DNA of 39,609 nucleotides, taken from assembly GCA_025997675.1 (NCBI GenBank), contig BNUX01000019.1:1-39609 (forward strand), read 5' to 3'. The translations under genes were made by a program, and so were the position numbers. Positions 16,719-24,140 of the stretch are shown one piece after another (position 1 is the first letter of the stretch; each line of letters opens with the position of its first letter). The stretch comes from Spirochaetia bacterium. GTDB taxonomy: Bacteria > Spirochaetota > Spirochaetia > Treponematales > Breznakiellaceae. The notes beneath the pieces are model-generated. The model was not told where the DNA came from, did not search any database, and saw only the letters and a program-made list of their open reading frames with translations.

Positions 16719-19372
16719 TGCCGCTCCATATCACGGATATACGCTTCCAGTTTGCCCGTTCGATTCCGGGCTTCCACCAGTTTCAGTTTCTCACCTTCAA
16801 CGAGTTCCACAGGGGCGTTCTTCAAAAAGTTCTCATTAGCCAGTTTCGCTTCAAGGGTCTCAATAAACTTATTGTGCTTATCAATATCCCGCTGCCACTT
16901 CTCTTTAAGGGCCGCTATATCTGTCGCCTCCAGGATAGACACGAAAGCCTCAAAGCCCGCGCCTAAGAGGGGGAGGATCCCCGCAGTTTTATTTGAGACA
17001 ACCTGCTCCTCGACGATCTTCAAAACACCGATACCCGCTAACAGTTTTACTAACTCTGCGTTGGCTGCAAGGACACCGGCTTTTCCCGGAGCGGGGTGGA
17101 CGATTGTCGGCAGCTTCCTATCAGGGGGAATCATACACTCGCTCCGCAATGTCCTAACGGCGCGGACCAGTTCCTGGAGGAAGGCGAAGTCCTCCTCCGC
17201 CTTGGGATCATGCCGTTTTTCATCATACAGAGGATAGGCGGCGGTGATCAGCAGTTCCGGCGGCGCACCCGTGGCGGCGTTGAGCTTCCCGTAGATTTCC
17301 TCGGTAACAAAGGGCAACAGGGGGTGGAGCAGCTTGAGAGATTCCCCCAGCACATCCAGGAGCACCGTGGTGGCCCGGTCTTTCTCCGCATCGTCGCCGG
17401 ACTTGAGGGAAAGCTTGGTAGCCTCCACATACCAGTCGCAGAAATCGTTCCAGAAATACTCGTAGGCCGTCTGGGCGGCGTCGTTGTAGCGGTAAGAGAG
17501 GAAAGCCTCGGTCATGGCCTTGGCTGCCCCGTTTAGCCGGGAGTATATCCACTTATCCGCCGGGAGGAGGTCCGTATTGGTAACCAGGTTCCTGTTTTCC
17601 AGGTTCATCAGGATGTAGCGGCTGGCGTTCCAGATTTTGTTGGCAAACTTGGAGCCCATTTTGAAGGATTCCTTGTCCACCAAGAGGTCCTGGCCCTGGG
17701 CGCACATAAAGGCCAGGGTAAACTTGAGGGCGTCGGCGCCGAACTCGTCCACCAGTTCCAGGGGGTCCAGGCCGTTGCCCAGGCTCTTGCTCATCTTCCG
17801 GCCCTGCTTGTCCCGGATAAGGCCGTGGATGTAGATGTCCCGGAAGGGAGCCCTCCCCGTAAACTCCAGCCCCGCCATGATCATCCGGGCTACCCAGAAA
17901 AAGATGATGTCGTAGGCGGTTACCAGGGCGGTGGTGGGATAATGGGCTTGCAAATCCGCCGTATCCTCCGGCCACCCCAGGGTGGAAAAGGGCCAGAGCC
18001 AGCTTGAAAACCAGGTGTCCAGCACATCCGGGTCCTGCTCGATGTTTGTGGAGCCGCAGTGAGGGCAGGTGGAAAGGTCGGTACGGGACACGGAAGTCTT
18101 GCCGCAGTCCTTACAAAGCCAAGCGGGGATACGGTGGCCCCACCAGAGCTGGCGGCTTACGCACCAGTCACGGATATTCTCCAGCCAGTGCTGGTAGGTG
18201 TTTTCCCACTTCCGGGGGTAGAAGACCAGCTCCCCCCTTCGCCAGCTCCCCAGGGCCTTTTCCGCCAGGGGCTTCATCCGCACAAACCACTGCTCCGAAA
18301 GGAAGGGCTCAATCACCGTATGGCAGCGGTAACAATGCCCCACCGCATGGGTGATGTCTTCTTCCCTTATATAGAAGCCCCCGGCTTGGAGGTCTTCCAG
18401 GACCGCTTCCCGGGCTTTCTTCACCGTCAAACCCCGGTACTTTTCCGGAACCGCGTCGCCCAGCCGCCCATCGGGGGTAAGGATGTTGATCACCGGCAGG
18501 TTGTGCCGCTTGGCCACTTCCCAGTCGTTGGGGTCGTGGGCGGGGGTTATCTTCACCACACCGGTACCGAATTCCCTGTCCACGTAGGTATCCTGAACCA
18601 CGGGGATTTCCTTATCCGTCAGAGGGAGCAGAACCTTTTTCCCTGCCAGATGCCGGTAACGTTCATCCTCTGGGTGAACCGCCACCGCAGTATCCCCCAG
18701 CAGGGTCTCGGGGCGGGTGGTGGCAAGCTCCACAAAGGAACCCGGAGCGCCCGCAACCGGGTAGCGCAGGTGGTACATCTTGCCCGGGGTATCCTCGTGG
18801 TCCACCTCGTCGTCCGACAGGGCGGTACCGCAACTGGGGCACCAGTTTACCAGGTAGTTGCCTTTATATAGAAGATTTCGCTCATAGAGGGTAACAAAGA
18901 CCTCCCGGACCGCCTGGGAAAGCCCCTCGTCCAGGGTAAACCGTTCCCGGGACCAGTCTACGCTGGCGCCGATACGCTCCAACTGCCGGGAAATGATGGC
19001 GTGATGCTCCTGCTTAACCTTCCAGGTTTCCTCAACAAACTTTGCTCGCCCCAGGTCGCGGCGGCTCTGCCCCTTAGCCTTGAGGCGCTTCTCCACCACA
19101 TTTTGGGTGGCTATCCCCGCATGATCCGTGCCCGGCACCCACAATGTCGCCTCCCCCCGCATACGGTGGAAACGGACCACGATGTCCTGGAGGGTATTGT
19201 TCAGGCCATGCCCCAGGTGGAGGACGCCGGTAACGTTAGGGGGGGGAATGACCACCGTAAAGGATTTATCCGCCGAGCGCGGCTTAAAGGCGCCGGAGGA
19301 CCGCCAGCCGGCATAGATTCGGTCTTCGAAGGACTTGGGATCATAGGCTTTTTCCAGTTCAACTGCCCGCAT
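16715..19372 (-). CDS. valS: Valyl-tRNA synthetase
   Basis: ValRS charges tRNA-Val in the cytoplasm. The 885-aa length is normal. The class I signatures are present: PPPNVTGVLHLGHGLNNTLQ with HLGHG as the HIGH motif near residue 53, and GRKMSKSLGNG as the KMSKS motif near residue 525. The editing domain lies between them (TTRPETLLGDTAVAVHPED). CKDCGKTSVSRTDLSTCPHCG is a zinc-binding CxxC pair. The C-terminal end is the usual coiled coil (about 820-885). AAGGAG lies 5 nt before the ATG at 19372. The first gene of the minus-strand run, with a clear sigma-70-like promoter upstream. Confidence 0.98.
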   Translation of the reverse strand: MRAVELEKAYDPKSFEDRIYAGWRSSGAFKPRSADKSFTVVIPPPNVTGVLHLGHGLNNTLQDIVVRFHRMRGEATLWVPGTDHAGIATQNVVEKRLKAKGQSRRDLGRAKFVEETWKVKQEHHAIISRQLERIGASVDWSRERFTLDEGLSQAVREVFVTLYERNLLYKGNYLVNWCPSCGTALSDDEVDHEDTPGKMYHLRYPVAGAPGSFVELATTRPETLLGDTAVAVHPEDERYRHLAGKKVLLPLTDKEIPVVQDTYVDREFGTGVVKITPAHDPNDWEVAKRHNLPVINILTPDGRLGDAVPEKYRGLTVKKAREAVLEDLQAGGFYIREEDITHAVGHCYRCHTVIEPFLSEQWFVRMKPLAEKALGSWRRGELVFYPRKWENTYQHWLENIRDWCVSRQLWWGHRIPAWLCKDCGKTSVSRTDLSTCPHCGSTNIEQDPDVLDTWFSSWLWPFSTLGWPEDTADLQAHYPTTALVTAYDIIFFWVARMIMAGLEFTGRAPFRDIYIHGLIRDKQGRKMSKSLGNGLDPLELVDEFGADALKFTLAFMCAQGQDLLVDKESFKMGSKFANKIWNASRYILMNLENRNLVTNTDLLPADKWIYSRLNGAAKAMTEAFLSYRYNDAAQTAYEYFWNDFCDWYVEATKLSLKSGDDAEKDRATTVLLDVLGESLKLLHPLLPFVTEEIYGKLNAATGAPPELLITAAYPLYDEKRHDPKAEEDFAFLQELVRAVRTLRSECMIPPDRKLPTIVHPAPGKAGVLAANAELVKLLAGIGVLKIVEEQVVSNKTAGILPLLGAGFEAFVSILEATDIAALKEKWQRDIDKHNKFIETLEAKLANENFLKNAPVELVEGEKLKLVEARNRTGKLEAYIRDMERQ

Positions 19373-19399
19373 TCAGTCTCCTTGTGGTGTTTAGGATCT

Positions 19400-19428
19400 A
19401 TAGTATAAAAATAGAATGAACTATTCAA
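19400..19428 (-). promoter_or_regulatory. Putative promoter of valS
   Basis: On the minus strand, TTGAAT (19423-19428), a 17-nt spacer and TACTAT (19400-19405; overlapping TATACT is an alternative) precede valS by 27 nt. This leaves a normal leader with an AAGGAG Shine-Dalgarno. I see no T-box features. Confidence 0.45.
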
Positions 19429-19467
19429 CTACTCTGAAAAAGAGAAAACATGGATGTTTGGCAATCT

Positions 19468-19554
19468 TCACCACTGGCGGGGAATAAATCCCGCAGGCGG
19501 AGCCGCTCAGTTAGCAGACGGAGCCGCTCCGTCTGCTTAGCAAACCCCTGGTGA
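19468..19554. repeat. Nested inverted-repeat element between valS and the DUF2284 gene
   Basis: Several stems are stacked in 87 nt. The outer helix pairs TCACCA (19468-19473) with TGGTGA (19549-19554), continued by GGGG (19479-19482) with CCCC (19545-19548). Inside are GCGGG/CCCGC (19477-19481, 19490-19494), GCGG/CCGC (19497-19500, 19503-19506) and a perfect 11-bp stem AGCAGACGGAG/CTCCGTCTGCT with a CCG loop (19513-19537). CGGAGCCGCTC occurs twice. There is no T-run. It could be a structured RNA or a small repeat element. No gene is seen in 19373-19611. Confidence 0.5.
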
Positions 19555-19611
19555 TGACATGAATGAAACAGTGTTGAACAGGGAGAACGCATAGACTGGT
19601 AAAATGATTAC

Positions 19612-20154
19612 TCACGTTAGCAAAACACAGCCCGTATAGGTTAAGGTACCAGGCCCGTAGTAATAGGGAAGGTCATTATCCCTGCAAACATCGCTGACCA
19701 CCATGCCGAAGGCTTCCATGGAGGAAACCATTTTTTCGGGGAAACGGCAGGGGTTGTCCGGCCAGGTACATTTTTCACACCGCCTGCAGCCCCCGGCGCC
19801 CAATATAAGGCAGGAAGGATATTGTTCCCGTATTTTGTCCGTAAAGGCTTCAAGGTGCTGCCGGTGTTCCAAGCCGATTTGTTCCATGGACTCATAATCA
19901 AGGGAGTCCTCCAGCGTGCCCGTGGTTTGCAGGAGGATCCCTTTTTTAAATTTACGCAGCTTCGACTCGCACTCCGCAAGGGTACCGCAAGCAGGCGGGC
20001 AGGCCCAGTTCGCATCATAGGCATTGCACTTGTTCACCGCGCAGGCATCGCGCACCTCTCCGCGTACCCGAATGGTATCAGCATCCAAAACGCCTACATG
20101 GCTAAACCCGCAGCCCAGGGCCAGGTCTTTAACCTGCTCTATTGTTGCCGTCAT
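19612..20154 (-). CDS. DUF2284 cysteine-rich metal-binding protein
   Basis: The 180-aa protein fits the DUF2284 family of predicted metal-binding proteins found mainly in anaerobes. It has many spaced cysteines: ACAVNKCNAYDANWACPPACGTL (landmark CPPACGTL near residue 50) and ILGAGGCRRCEKCTWPDNPCRFP near residue 125, suggesting one or two iron-sulfur clusters or a zinc site. The activity is unknown. The ATG at 20154 is preferred over an upstream in-frame TTG at 20190, because that TTG lies within a consensus -35 box and the family N-terminus begins near the ATG. It is transcribed away from the methyltransferase gene, sharing a 160-nt control region. Confidence 0.82.
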   Translation of the reverse strand: MTATIEQVKDLALGCGFSHVGVLDADTIRVRGEVRDACAVNKCNAYDANWACPPACGTLAECESKLRKFKKGILLQTTGTLEDSLDYESMEQIGLEHRQHLEAFTDKIREQYPSCLILGAGGCRRCEKCTWPDNPCRFPEKMVSSMEAFGMVVSDVCRDNDLPYYYGPGTLTYTGCVLLT

Positions 20155-20160
20155 AAAACT

Positions 20161-20190
20161 ATTTAAGCCGTTCCCCGCAGTACCTGTCAA
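20161..20190 (-). promoter_or_regulatory. Putative promoter of the DUF2284 gene
   Basis: On the minus strand, a perfect TTGACA (20185-20190), an 18-nt spacer and TTAAAT (20161-20166) end 6 nt before the ATG at 20154. No Shine-Dalgarno fits between them, so a leaderless transcript is predicted. Confidence 0.45.
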
Positions 20191-20206
20191 TATCCTATGG
20201 GTATTA

Positions 20207-20219
20207 CTACAAAATGTAG
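20207..20219. promoter_or_regulatory. Short palindrome in the divergent control region
   Basis: CTACA-AAA-TGTAG is a perfect 5-bp inverted repeat with a 3-nt centre. It lies just upstream of the DUF2284 -35 box and between the two divergent genes. It could be an operator half-shared by both, but nothing else supports this. Confidence 0.25.
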
Positions 20220-20231
20220 GAAAGAGGGATT

Positions 20232-20294
20232 TGCAATTCCTGCAATCTTATGAATAGTCAATACGTGCAGGTTATGCAATAATTAAATTATATT
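20232..20294 (+). promoter_or_regulatory. Tandem TGCA-N5-TGCAAT motif and -10 box upstream of the methyltransferase
   Basis: TGCA-ATTCC-TGCAAT (20232-20246) and TGCA-GGTTA-TGCAAT (20266-20280) repeat with a 34-bp period, about three helical turns. The second copy lies where the -35 box should be, and TATATT at 20289-20294 is a candidate -10. No good -35 is visible, which is typical of an activator-dependent promoter. The PucR-type regulator encoded at 21799-23301 is the obvious candidate protein, by position only. Confidence 0.45.
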
Positions 20295-20314
20295 GTTTTT
20301 AAATGGAGATTTTA

Positions 20315-21118
20315 ATGATTTTAATAGGTGAAAAGATCAACGGCTCGATTCCTTCAATGGCAAAGGCAATTGCGGAAAAAAACGAGGCCCATATAAAGGA
20401 TTTGGCCAAAAAACAGGCGGATGCCGGGGCGACCTACATCGACGTGTGCGCATCGGTGCCGGAAGTGGAGGAACTGGATACCCTCAAATGGCTTTTCGGC
20501 CTGGTGGAATCGGTGACCGATACCCCCATTGCCATTGACAGTCCCAGCGCGGATATTATCGCCAAGGCTATCCCCCTGGTAAAGAAACCGGGGCTTATCA
20601 ACTCCGTATCTATGGAAGGAAACAAGGTGGATGTCATATTCCCGGCCATTGCGGACAGCACATGGGAAGTGGTATGCCTCCTCTGCGATGACACGGGGAT
20701 TCCCAAGTCTGCGGCGGACCGGCTGCGGGTTTTCGGCAACCTCATGAAGAAGGCCCGGCAGTACAAGATTGACCCCAGCCGTCTGCACATCGACCCGCTC
20801 ATCGAGATGCTCTGCACCAGTGAAGACGGCATTGCCAAGGTTACGGAAACCATGAAGGAAGTGAAGCGGCAGTACCCCACCATCCACCTGACCGGCGGGG
20901 CCAGCAATATTTCTTTTAACCTCCCGATGCGGAAGTTCATCAACCGGTCTTTTATCATCCTGGCCATGGCGGCGGGAATGGACAGCGCCATTGTCGACCC
21001 CCTGAACAAGGACATGATGGGCCTGATCTACGCGGCGGAAGCCCTGCTGGGGCTGGACGAGATGTGCATGGAGTACATCGGCGCATACCGGAAAGGCCTC
21101 TTTGGCGAGGGCAAGTAA
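20315..21118 (+). CDS. Methyltetrahydrofolate:corrinoid methyltransferase
   Basis: A 267-aa pterin-binding TIM-barrel protein of the AcsE/MtrH-like (DHPS-fold) methyltransferase group. Such enzymes move a methyl group between tetrahydrofolate and a corrinoid protein in the cytoplasm. It begins MILIGEKINGS, the classic start of the family, and has the DAGATYIDVCAS strand, IAIDSP, INSVSMEGNK, LHIDPLIEMLC and LTGGASNISFNLPMR, each matching positions in AcsE. The ATG at 20315 is used, not the in-frame ATG at 20303, because GGAGA lies 5 nt upstream of it and homology starts there. The corrinoid protein follows after 51 nt. No acs cluster is in the window. Confidence 0.9.
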   Translation: MILIGEKINGSIPSMAKAIAEKNEAHIKDLAKKQADAGATYIDVCASVPEVEELDTLKWLFGLVESVTDTPIAIDSPSADIIAKAIPLVKKPGLINSVSMEGNKVDVIFPAIADSTWEVVCLLCDDTGIPKSAADRLRVFGNLMKKARQYKIDPSRLHIDPLIEMLCTSEDGIAKVTETMKEVKRQYPTIHLTGGASNISFNLPMRKFINRSFIILAMAAGMDSAIVDPLNKDMMGLIYAAEALLGLDEMCMEYIGAYRKGLFGEGK

Positions 21119-21169
21119 TTTTGTACTATTCGCAGTTTGCGGGTATATATATTTTTTGAGGAGTAGAAC

Positions 21170-21802
21170 ATGTCAAAGATTGATGAAATAGCCCAGGCGG
21201 TTGAGACCGGAAAATCAAAACTCATTGAGGGTTTGGTAAATGAAGCCCTGAGCGGAGGCGAGGACCCGCTGAAGATCCTGAACGACGGCATGATCAAAGC
21301 CATGGGTAATGTGGGCGAGAAATTCCAGAAGTCGGAAATCTTCGTTCCCGAAATGCTGGTTGCGGCCCGGACCATGAAGAAGGGCGTAGAAGTACTGAAG
21401 CCCAAACTGGCCGCCGGCGCCACCACCAGCCTGGGCAAGTGCATCATCGGCACCGTCCACGGCGACCTCCACGACATCGGCAAGAACCTGGTAGCGCTCA
21501 TGATCGAAAGCGCCGGGTTTGAAGTTATCGACCTGGGCGTCGATGTAACCACCGAAGCCTTTATCACCGCCCTTAAAGCCAATCCCGACACCAAGGTTGT
21601 GGCCCTCTCCGCATTGCTGACCACCACCATGCCCGCTATGAAGGACACGGCGGTGGCGATTAAGGCCAGCGGCCTCAAGGGCTTTAAGCTCATCGTGGGC
21701 GGCGCGCCCATCACCGAAGACTTTGCCAAGCAGGTTGGAGCCGACGGGTACACCACCGACGCCGCCAGCGCCGCGGTGCTTGCAAAGAAACTGGCCGGCT
21801 AA
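21170..21802 (+). CDS. Corrinoid (cobalamin-binding) methyl-carrier protein
   Basis: The 210-aa protein is a typical stand-alone corrinoid protein of the MtaC/MtbC/MttC type, which carries a methyl group on cobalt between two methyltransferases. Residues about 1-85 form the helical cap domain (VGEKFQKSEIFVPEMLVAARTM). Residues about 88-210 form the B12-binding fold with DLHDIGKNLV (Asp99, His101, Gly104), the motif in which His replaces the lower ligand, then LGVDV and a GGAPI loop. AGGAG lies 7 nt before the ATG. It is presumably cotranscribed with the upstream methyltransferase. The substrate-specific first methyltransferase and the reductive activator are not nearby. Its stop overlaps that of the convergent PucR gene. 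Confidence 0.93.
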   Translation: MSKIDEIAQAVETGKSKLIEGLVNEALSGGEDPLKILNDGMIKAMGNVGEKFQKSEIFVPEMLVAARTMKKGVEVLKPKLAAGATTSLGKCIIGTVHGDLHDIGKNLVALMIESAGFEVIDLGVDVTTEAFITALKANPDTKVVALSALLTTTMPAMKDTAVAIKASGLKGFKLIVGGAPITEDFAKQVGADGYTTDAASAAVLAKKLAG

Positions 21803-23301
21803 AGGGAAGGCGCTTCCCGTTCCGCTTCCTGCGCAAGGAGCTTGAATGAGAAGAGCAGATACCACTGATTGTCGCTGTCCTCTATATTCAGGGAACTTAT
21901 ATCCCGGATCCGGTCCAGGCGGTACATGAGGGTGCTGCGGTGGATGGCCAATTCCGCTGCGGTCAGGGTATGACTCAGGTGGTTCTGCAAAAATACTGAA
22001 AGGGTGTGGAACAATTCGGTTTTATGTGCCCGGTCATAGTCCCGCAGTTTTAGTAATTCCGGCGCACAGACAAGGGATGCAGGCAATTCCCGGGTACAGG
22101 ATTCAAGGATATGGAGTTTGGCAAGTTTGTCGAAATAGTAAAGGTGCGACCTGGGCGTACTGCGGCTGCCCAGGTCTAACGCGATTTCCGCCTGTTTGTA
22201 ATACCGCTTACTGTTGATGAATTCTGTTCCGGGAAATTCGGCGCTGATTCCGGCCTTGAGCTTATTGTCTATGAGGAAGGCCCCCACGGGAATATTTCCC
22301 CCCCGTTCATTCAGGTTGATAAACACTAGTACTGCGGAATCATGCTCAAACACGCAGGAACCGGGAACAATTTCTTTAATTTTCTTAATGCCGGCCCATA
22401 CCGCGCCCCCAGCGGCGGAAACCTTCATGCACACATACCGGTGACACGCAAGCCAGTTAAATTTCTTTAAACGTCCTTCTATATAAACAGGATCATTATA
22501 CTCCCCGGAAAGGATATTTTTTAGAACACCCGGCAGCAATTCTTCACCGGTTTCGCGGGAGCCGGCAGAGATAAGCGCCTGCACCCGGTCCGCCAGGTGT
22601 TCCAGGAGGGAGTTGTCGGTGGGACAGAACTTCCGTGAAAATTCCAGGACCAGAATCCGGTTCTGCAGCCGGTTCTGCTGAAACAGGTTCACATAGAGAC
22701 TGCGAACACCGGTCGTGGTAGAGGGGAACAGGACCGCCCGCTGCATGGAATAAACATCGTACTCCGAAAGATCGATTTGATCCGCATCCCGTTCCTGGGG
22801 CATAAATGACATGCGGGGAAAGGTTTCCGCGTACTGTTTGGAAATGCTCTTAACCTTATAATAATTATCGTGCAGGATCAGGGGATTATTGAACACATGA
22901 TCGCTGCAATCAAGCATTGCCTGAACGTTTCCCCCCTTGATGAGGATCTCCTGGAGAGCCTGATCCCATTCATCAAAACGGGTATAAATATTCTGCACCG
23001 CATCATAGACATCAAAAAGCGAAACATCCCGAAAAACAAGTATCGTATCAAAAAGCCCAAGGTATTTTTCTGCAGCGCTAAAATTCGTCTGGATATATAA
23101 AAGGATGGACCGGGTTTTTTTTTCCGGTACGCGTACCGCCATGCTTTCGTCGGTGATATAGATCTGGTCGTCCTTTACGGCGGCGCTGTCCCGCAGAAAC
23201 AGAGGCCGTTCAAGGCTCAGTTCATTGTCCGGATCGCCGAACACCGCAAAATTAAAATTGCCCTTCAAATCCCTGCAAAGAATATCGGCGCTTATTCGCA
23301 T
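21799..23301 (-). CDS. PucR/CdaR-type transcriptional regulator
   Basis: The 500-aa protein ends with a PucR-type helix-turn-helix: LSVFLQNHLSHTLTAAELAIHRSTLMYRLDRI (landmark AELAIHRSTLMYRLDRI, about residues 450-470). A GGDEF-like regulatory region of the CdaR type probably precedes it (about 280-420), and the N-terminal half has no domain I recognise with certainty. Family members activate or repress catabolic genes in response to small metabolites. Its 3' end overlaps the corrinoid gene by 4 nt tail-to-tail, so it probably controls that locus. Its 5' end overlaps ispH by 10 nt on the same strand, making it the last gene of the yajC-secDF-ispH run. Effector unknown. Confidence 0.86.
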   Translation of the reverse strand: MRISADILCRDLKGNFNFAVFGDPDNELSLERPLFLRDSAAVKDDQIYITDESMAVRVPEKKTRSILLYIQTNFSAAEKYLGLFDTILVFRDVSLFDVYDAVQNIYTRFDEWDQALQEILIKGGNVQAMLDCSDHVFNNPLILHDNYYKVKSISKQYAETFPRMSFMPQERDADQIDLSEYDVYSMQRAVLFPSTTTGVRSLYVNLFQQNRLQNRILVLEFSRKFCPTDNSLLEHLADRVQALISAGSRETGEELLPGVLKNILSGEYNDPVYIEGRLKKFNWLACHRYVCMKVSAAGGAVWAGIKKIKEIVPGSCVFEHDSAVLVFINLNERGGNIPVGAFLIDNKLKAGISAEFPGTEFINSKRYYKQAEIALDLGSRSTPRSHLYYFDKLAKLHILESCTRELPASLVCAPELLKLRDYDRAHKTELFHTLSVFLQNHLSHTLTAAELAIHRSTLMYRLDRIRDISSLNIEDSDNQWYLLFSFKLLAQEAEREAPSL

Positions 23302-24140
23302 AGTGCCTGCTCTACGGCATCAATGAGCCCGTCCGGTGTCGATGCCCCGGCGCAGAGCCCCACCGTGTTATACGCGGTAATTTCACCGGGTATATCGGAA
23401 GGACTCTCCACCAGCCACGCCGGTTTATCCCGGGCTATGGCCAGGAGCCGCCGGGTATTCGCCGACTCCCGGCCCCCGACAACGATGACCGCATCCACCC
23501 GGGCGGCCAACTCCCGCAGACTGTCCTGCCTGTCCCCGGTGGCACGACAAATAGTATTGATAACATGCAGATTGGGGAACACCCTTCCTATCGCCTGGGC
23601 GATAGCAGCATACTCATCCGGAGATATTGTCGTCTGCCCTAAGAGGGCGGTCCGGGCTTCCGGCTCCTCAGCAAACAGCTTTTCTGCCGCCGCCGCCGCC
23701 AAGACCGGGTCCCCCGCCACAATACAATCCGGCGCATAACCCTGGATGCCGATGATCTCCCCGTGTCGCTTCTCCCCCGCAAGGAACACCCTATACCCCG
23801 TCCCGCACAATTCACGGACCTTCATCTGGCTGGCCTTAACCCTGGGGCAGGTGGCGTCAATGAGCGTTGCCCCCGAATTTGTCAGGGCTGCCTCAAGGCG
23901 CGGAGTAATCCCGTGGGCGCGGATAATGACAGAGGCCCCGGACAGATCCGGCGGAAGCGTTTCTTCATCCAGAACCACAAGGCCGCGATCGGTAAGGGTT
24001 TTCATTGCCTGGGGGTTGTGGATAAGGGGACCCATGGCATACACCGGCGATTCAGACACCAACAACGCCGCATCCGCCATATCCATGGCCCGCCGCACCC
24101 CCATACAATAGCCAAGTACGCGGGCGCGGATTACCTTCAT
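23292..24140 (-). CDS. ispH: 4-hydroxy-3-methylbut-2-enyl diphosphate reductase
   Basis: IspH (LytB) makes isopentenyl and dimethylallyl diphosphate in the last step of the MEP isoprenoid pathway, using a [4Fe-4S] cluster. The 282-aa protein has the three cluster cysteines in their usual contexts: Cys12 (LGYCMGVRRA), Cys98 (DATCPRV) and Cys198 (NTICRATGDRQ). The AHGI, HGEIIGI and GGRESANT motifs are also present. The ATG overlaps the secF stop by one base, and its own stop lies inside the PucR-type gene. It sits in a protein-export operon with no obvious metabolic link. Confidence 0.97.
   Translation of the reverse strand: MKVIRARVLGYCMGVRRAMDMADAALLVSESPVYAMGPLIHNPQAMKTLTDRGLVVLDEETLPPDLSGASVIIRAHGITPRLEAALTNSGATLIDATCPRVKASQMKVRELCGTGYRVFLAGEKRHGEIIGIQGYAPDCIVAGDPVLAAAAAEKLFAEEPEARTALLGQTTISPDEYAAIAQAIGRVFPNLHVINTICRATGDRQDSLRELAARVDAVIVVGGRESANTRRLLAIARDKPAWLVESPSDIPGEITAYNTVGLCAGASTPDGLIDAVEQALCE

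Noticed and set aside
19373..19611. T-box leader for valS
   Set aside because: The region lacks the conserved T-box core sequence and specifier-stem pattern, and the stems lie upstream of the candidate valS promoter, not between promoter and start codon.
20155..20190. TTG start at 20190 for the DUF2284 protein
   Set aside because: The TTG is part of a consensus -35 box (TTGACA), has no Shine-Dalgarno, and adds 12 residues not expected in the family.
20155..20314. Cobalamin riboswitch before the corrinoid methyltransferase genes
   Set aside because: The candidate -10 at 20289 leaves too short a leader for a B12 aptamer, and no conserved B12-box sequence was seen.
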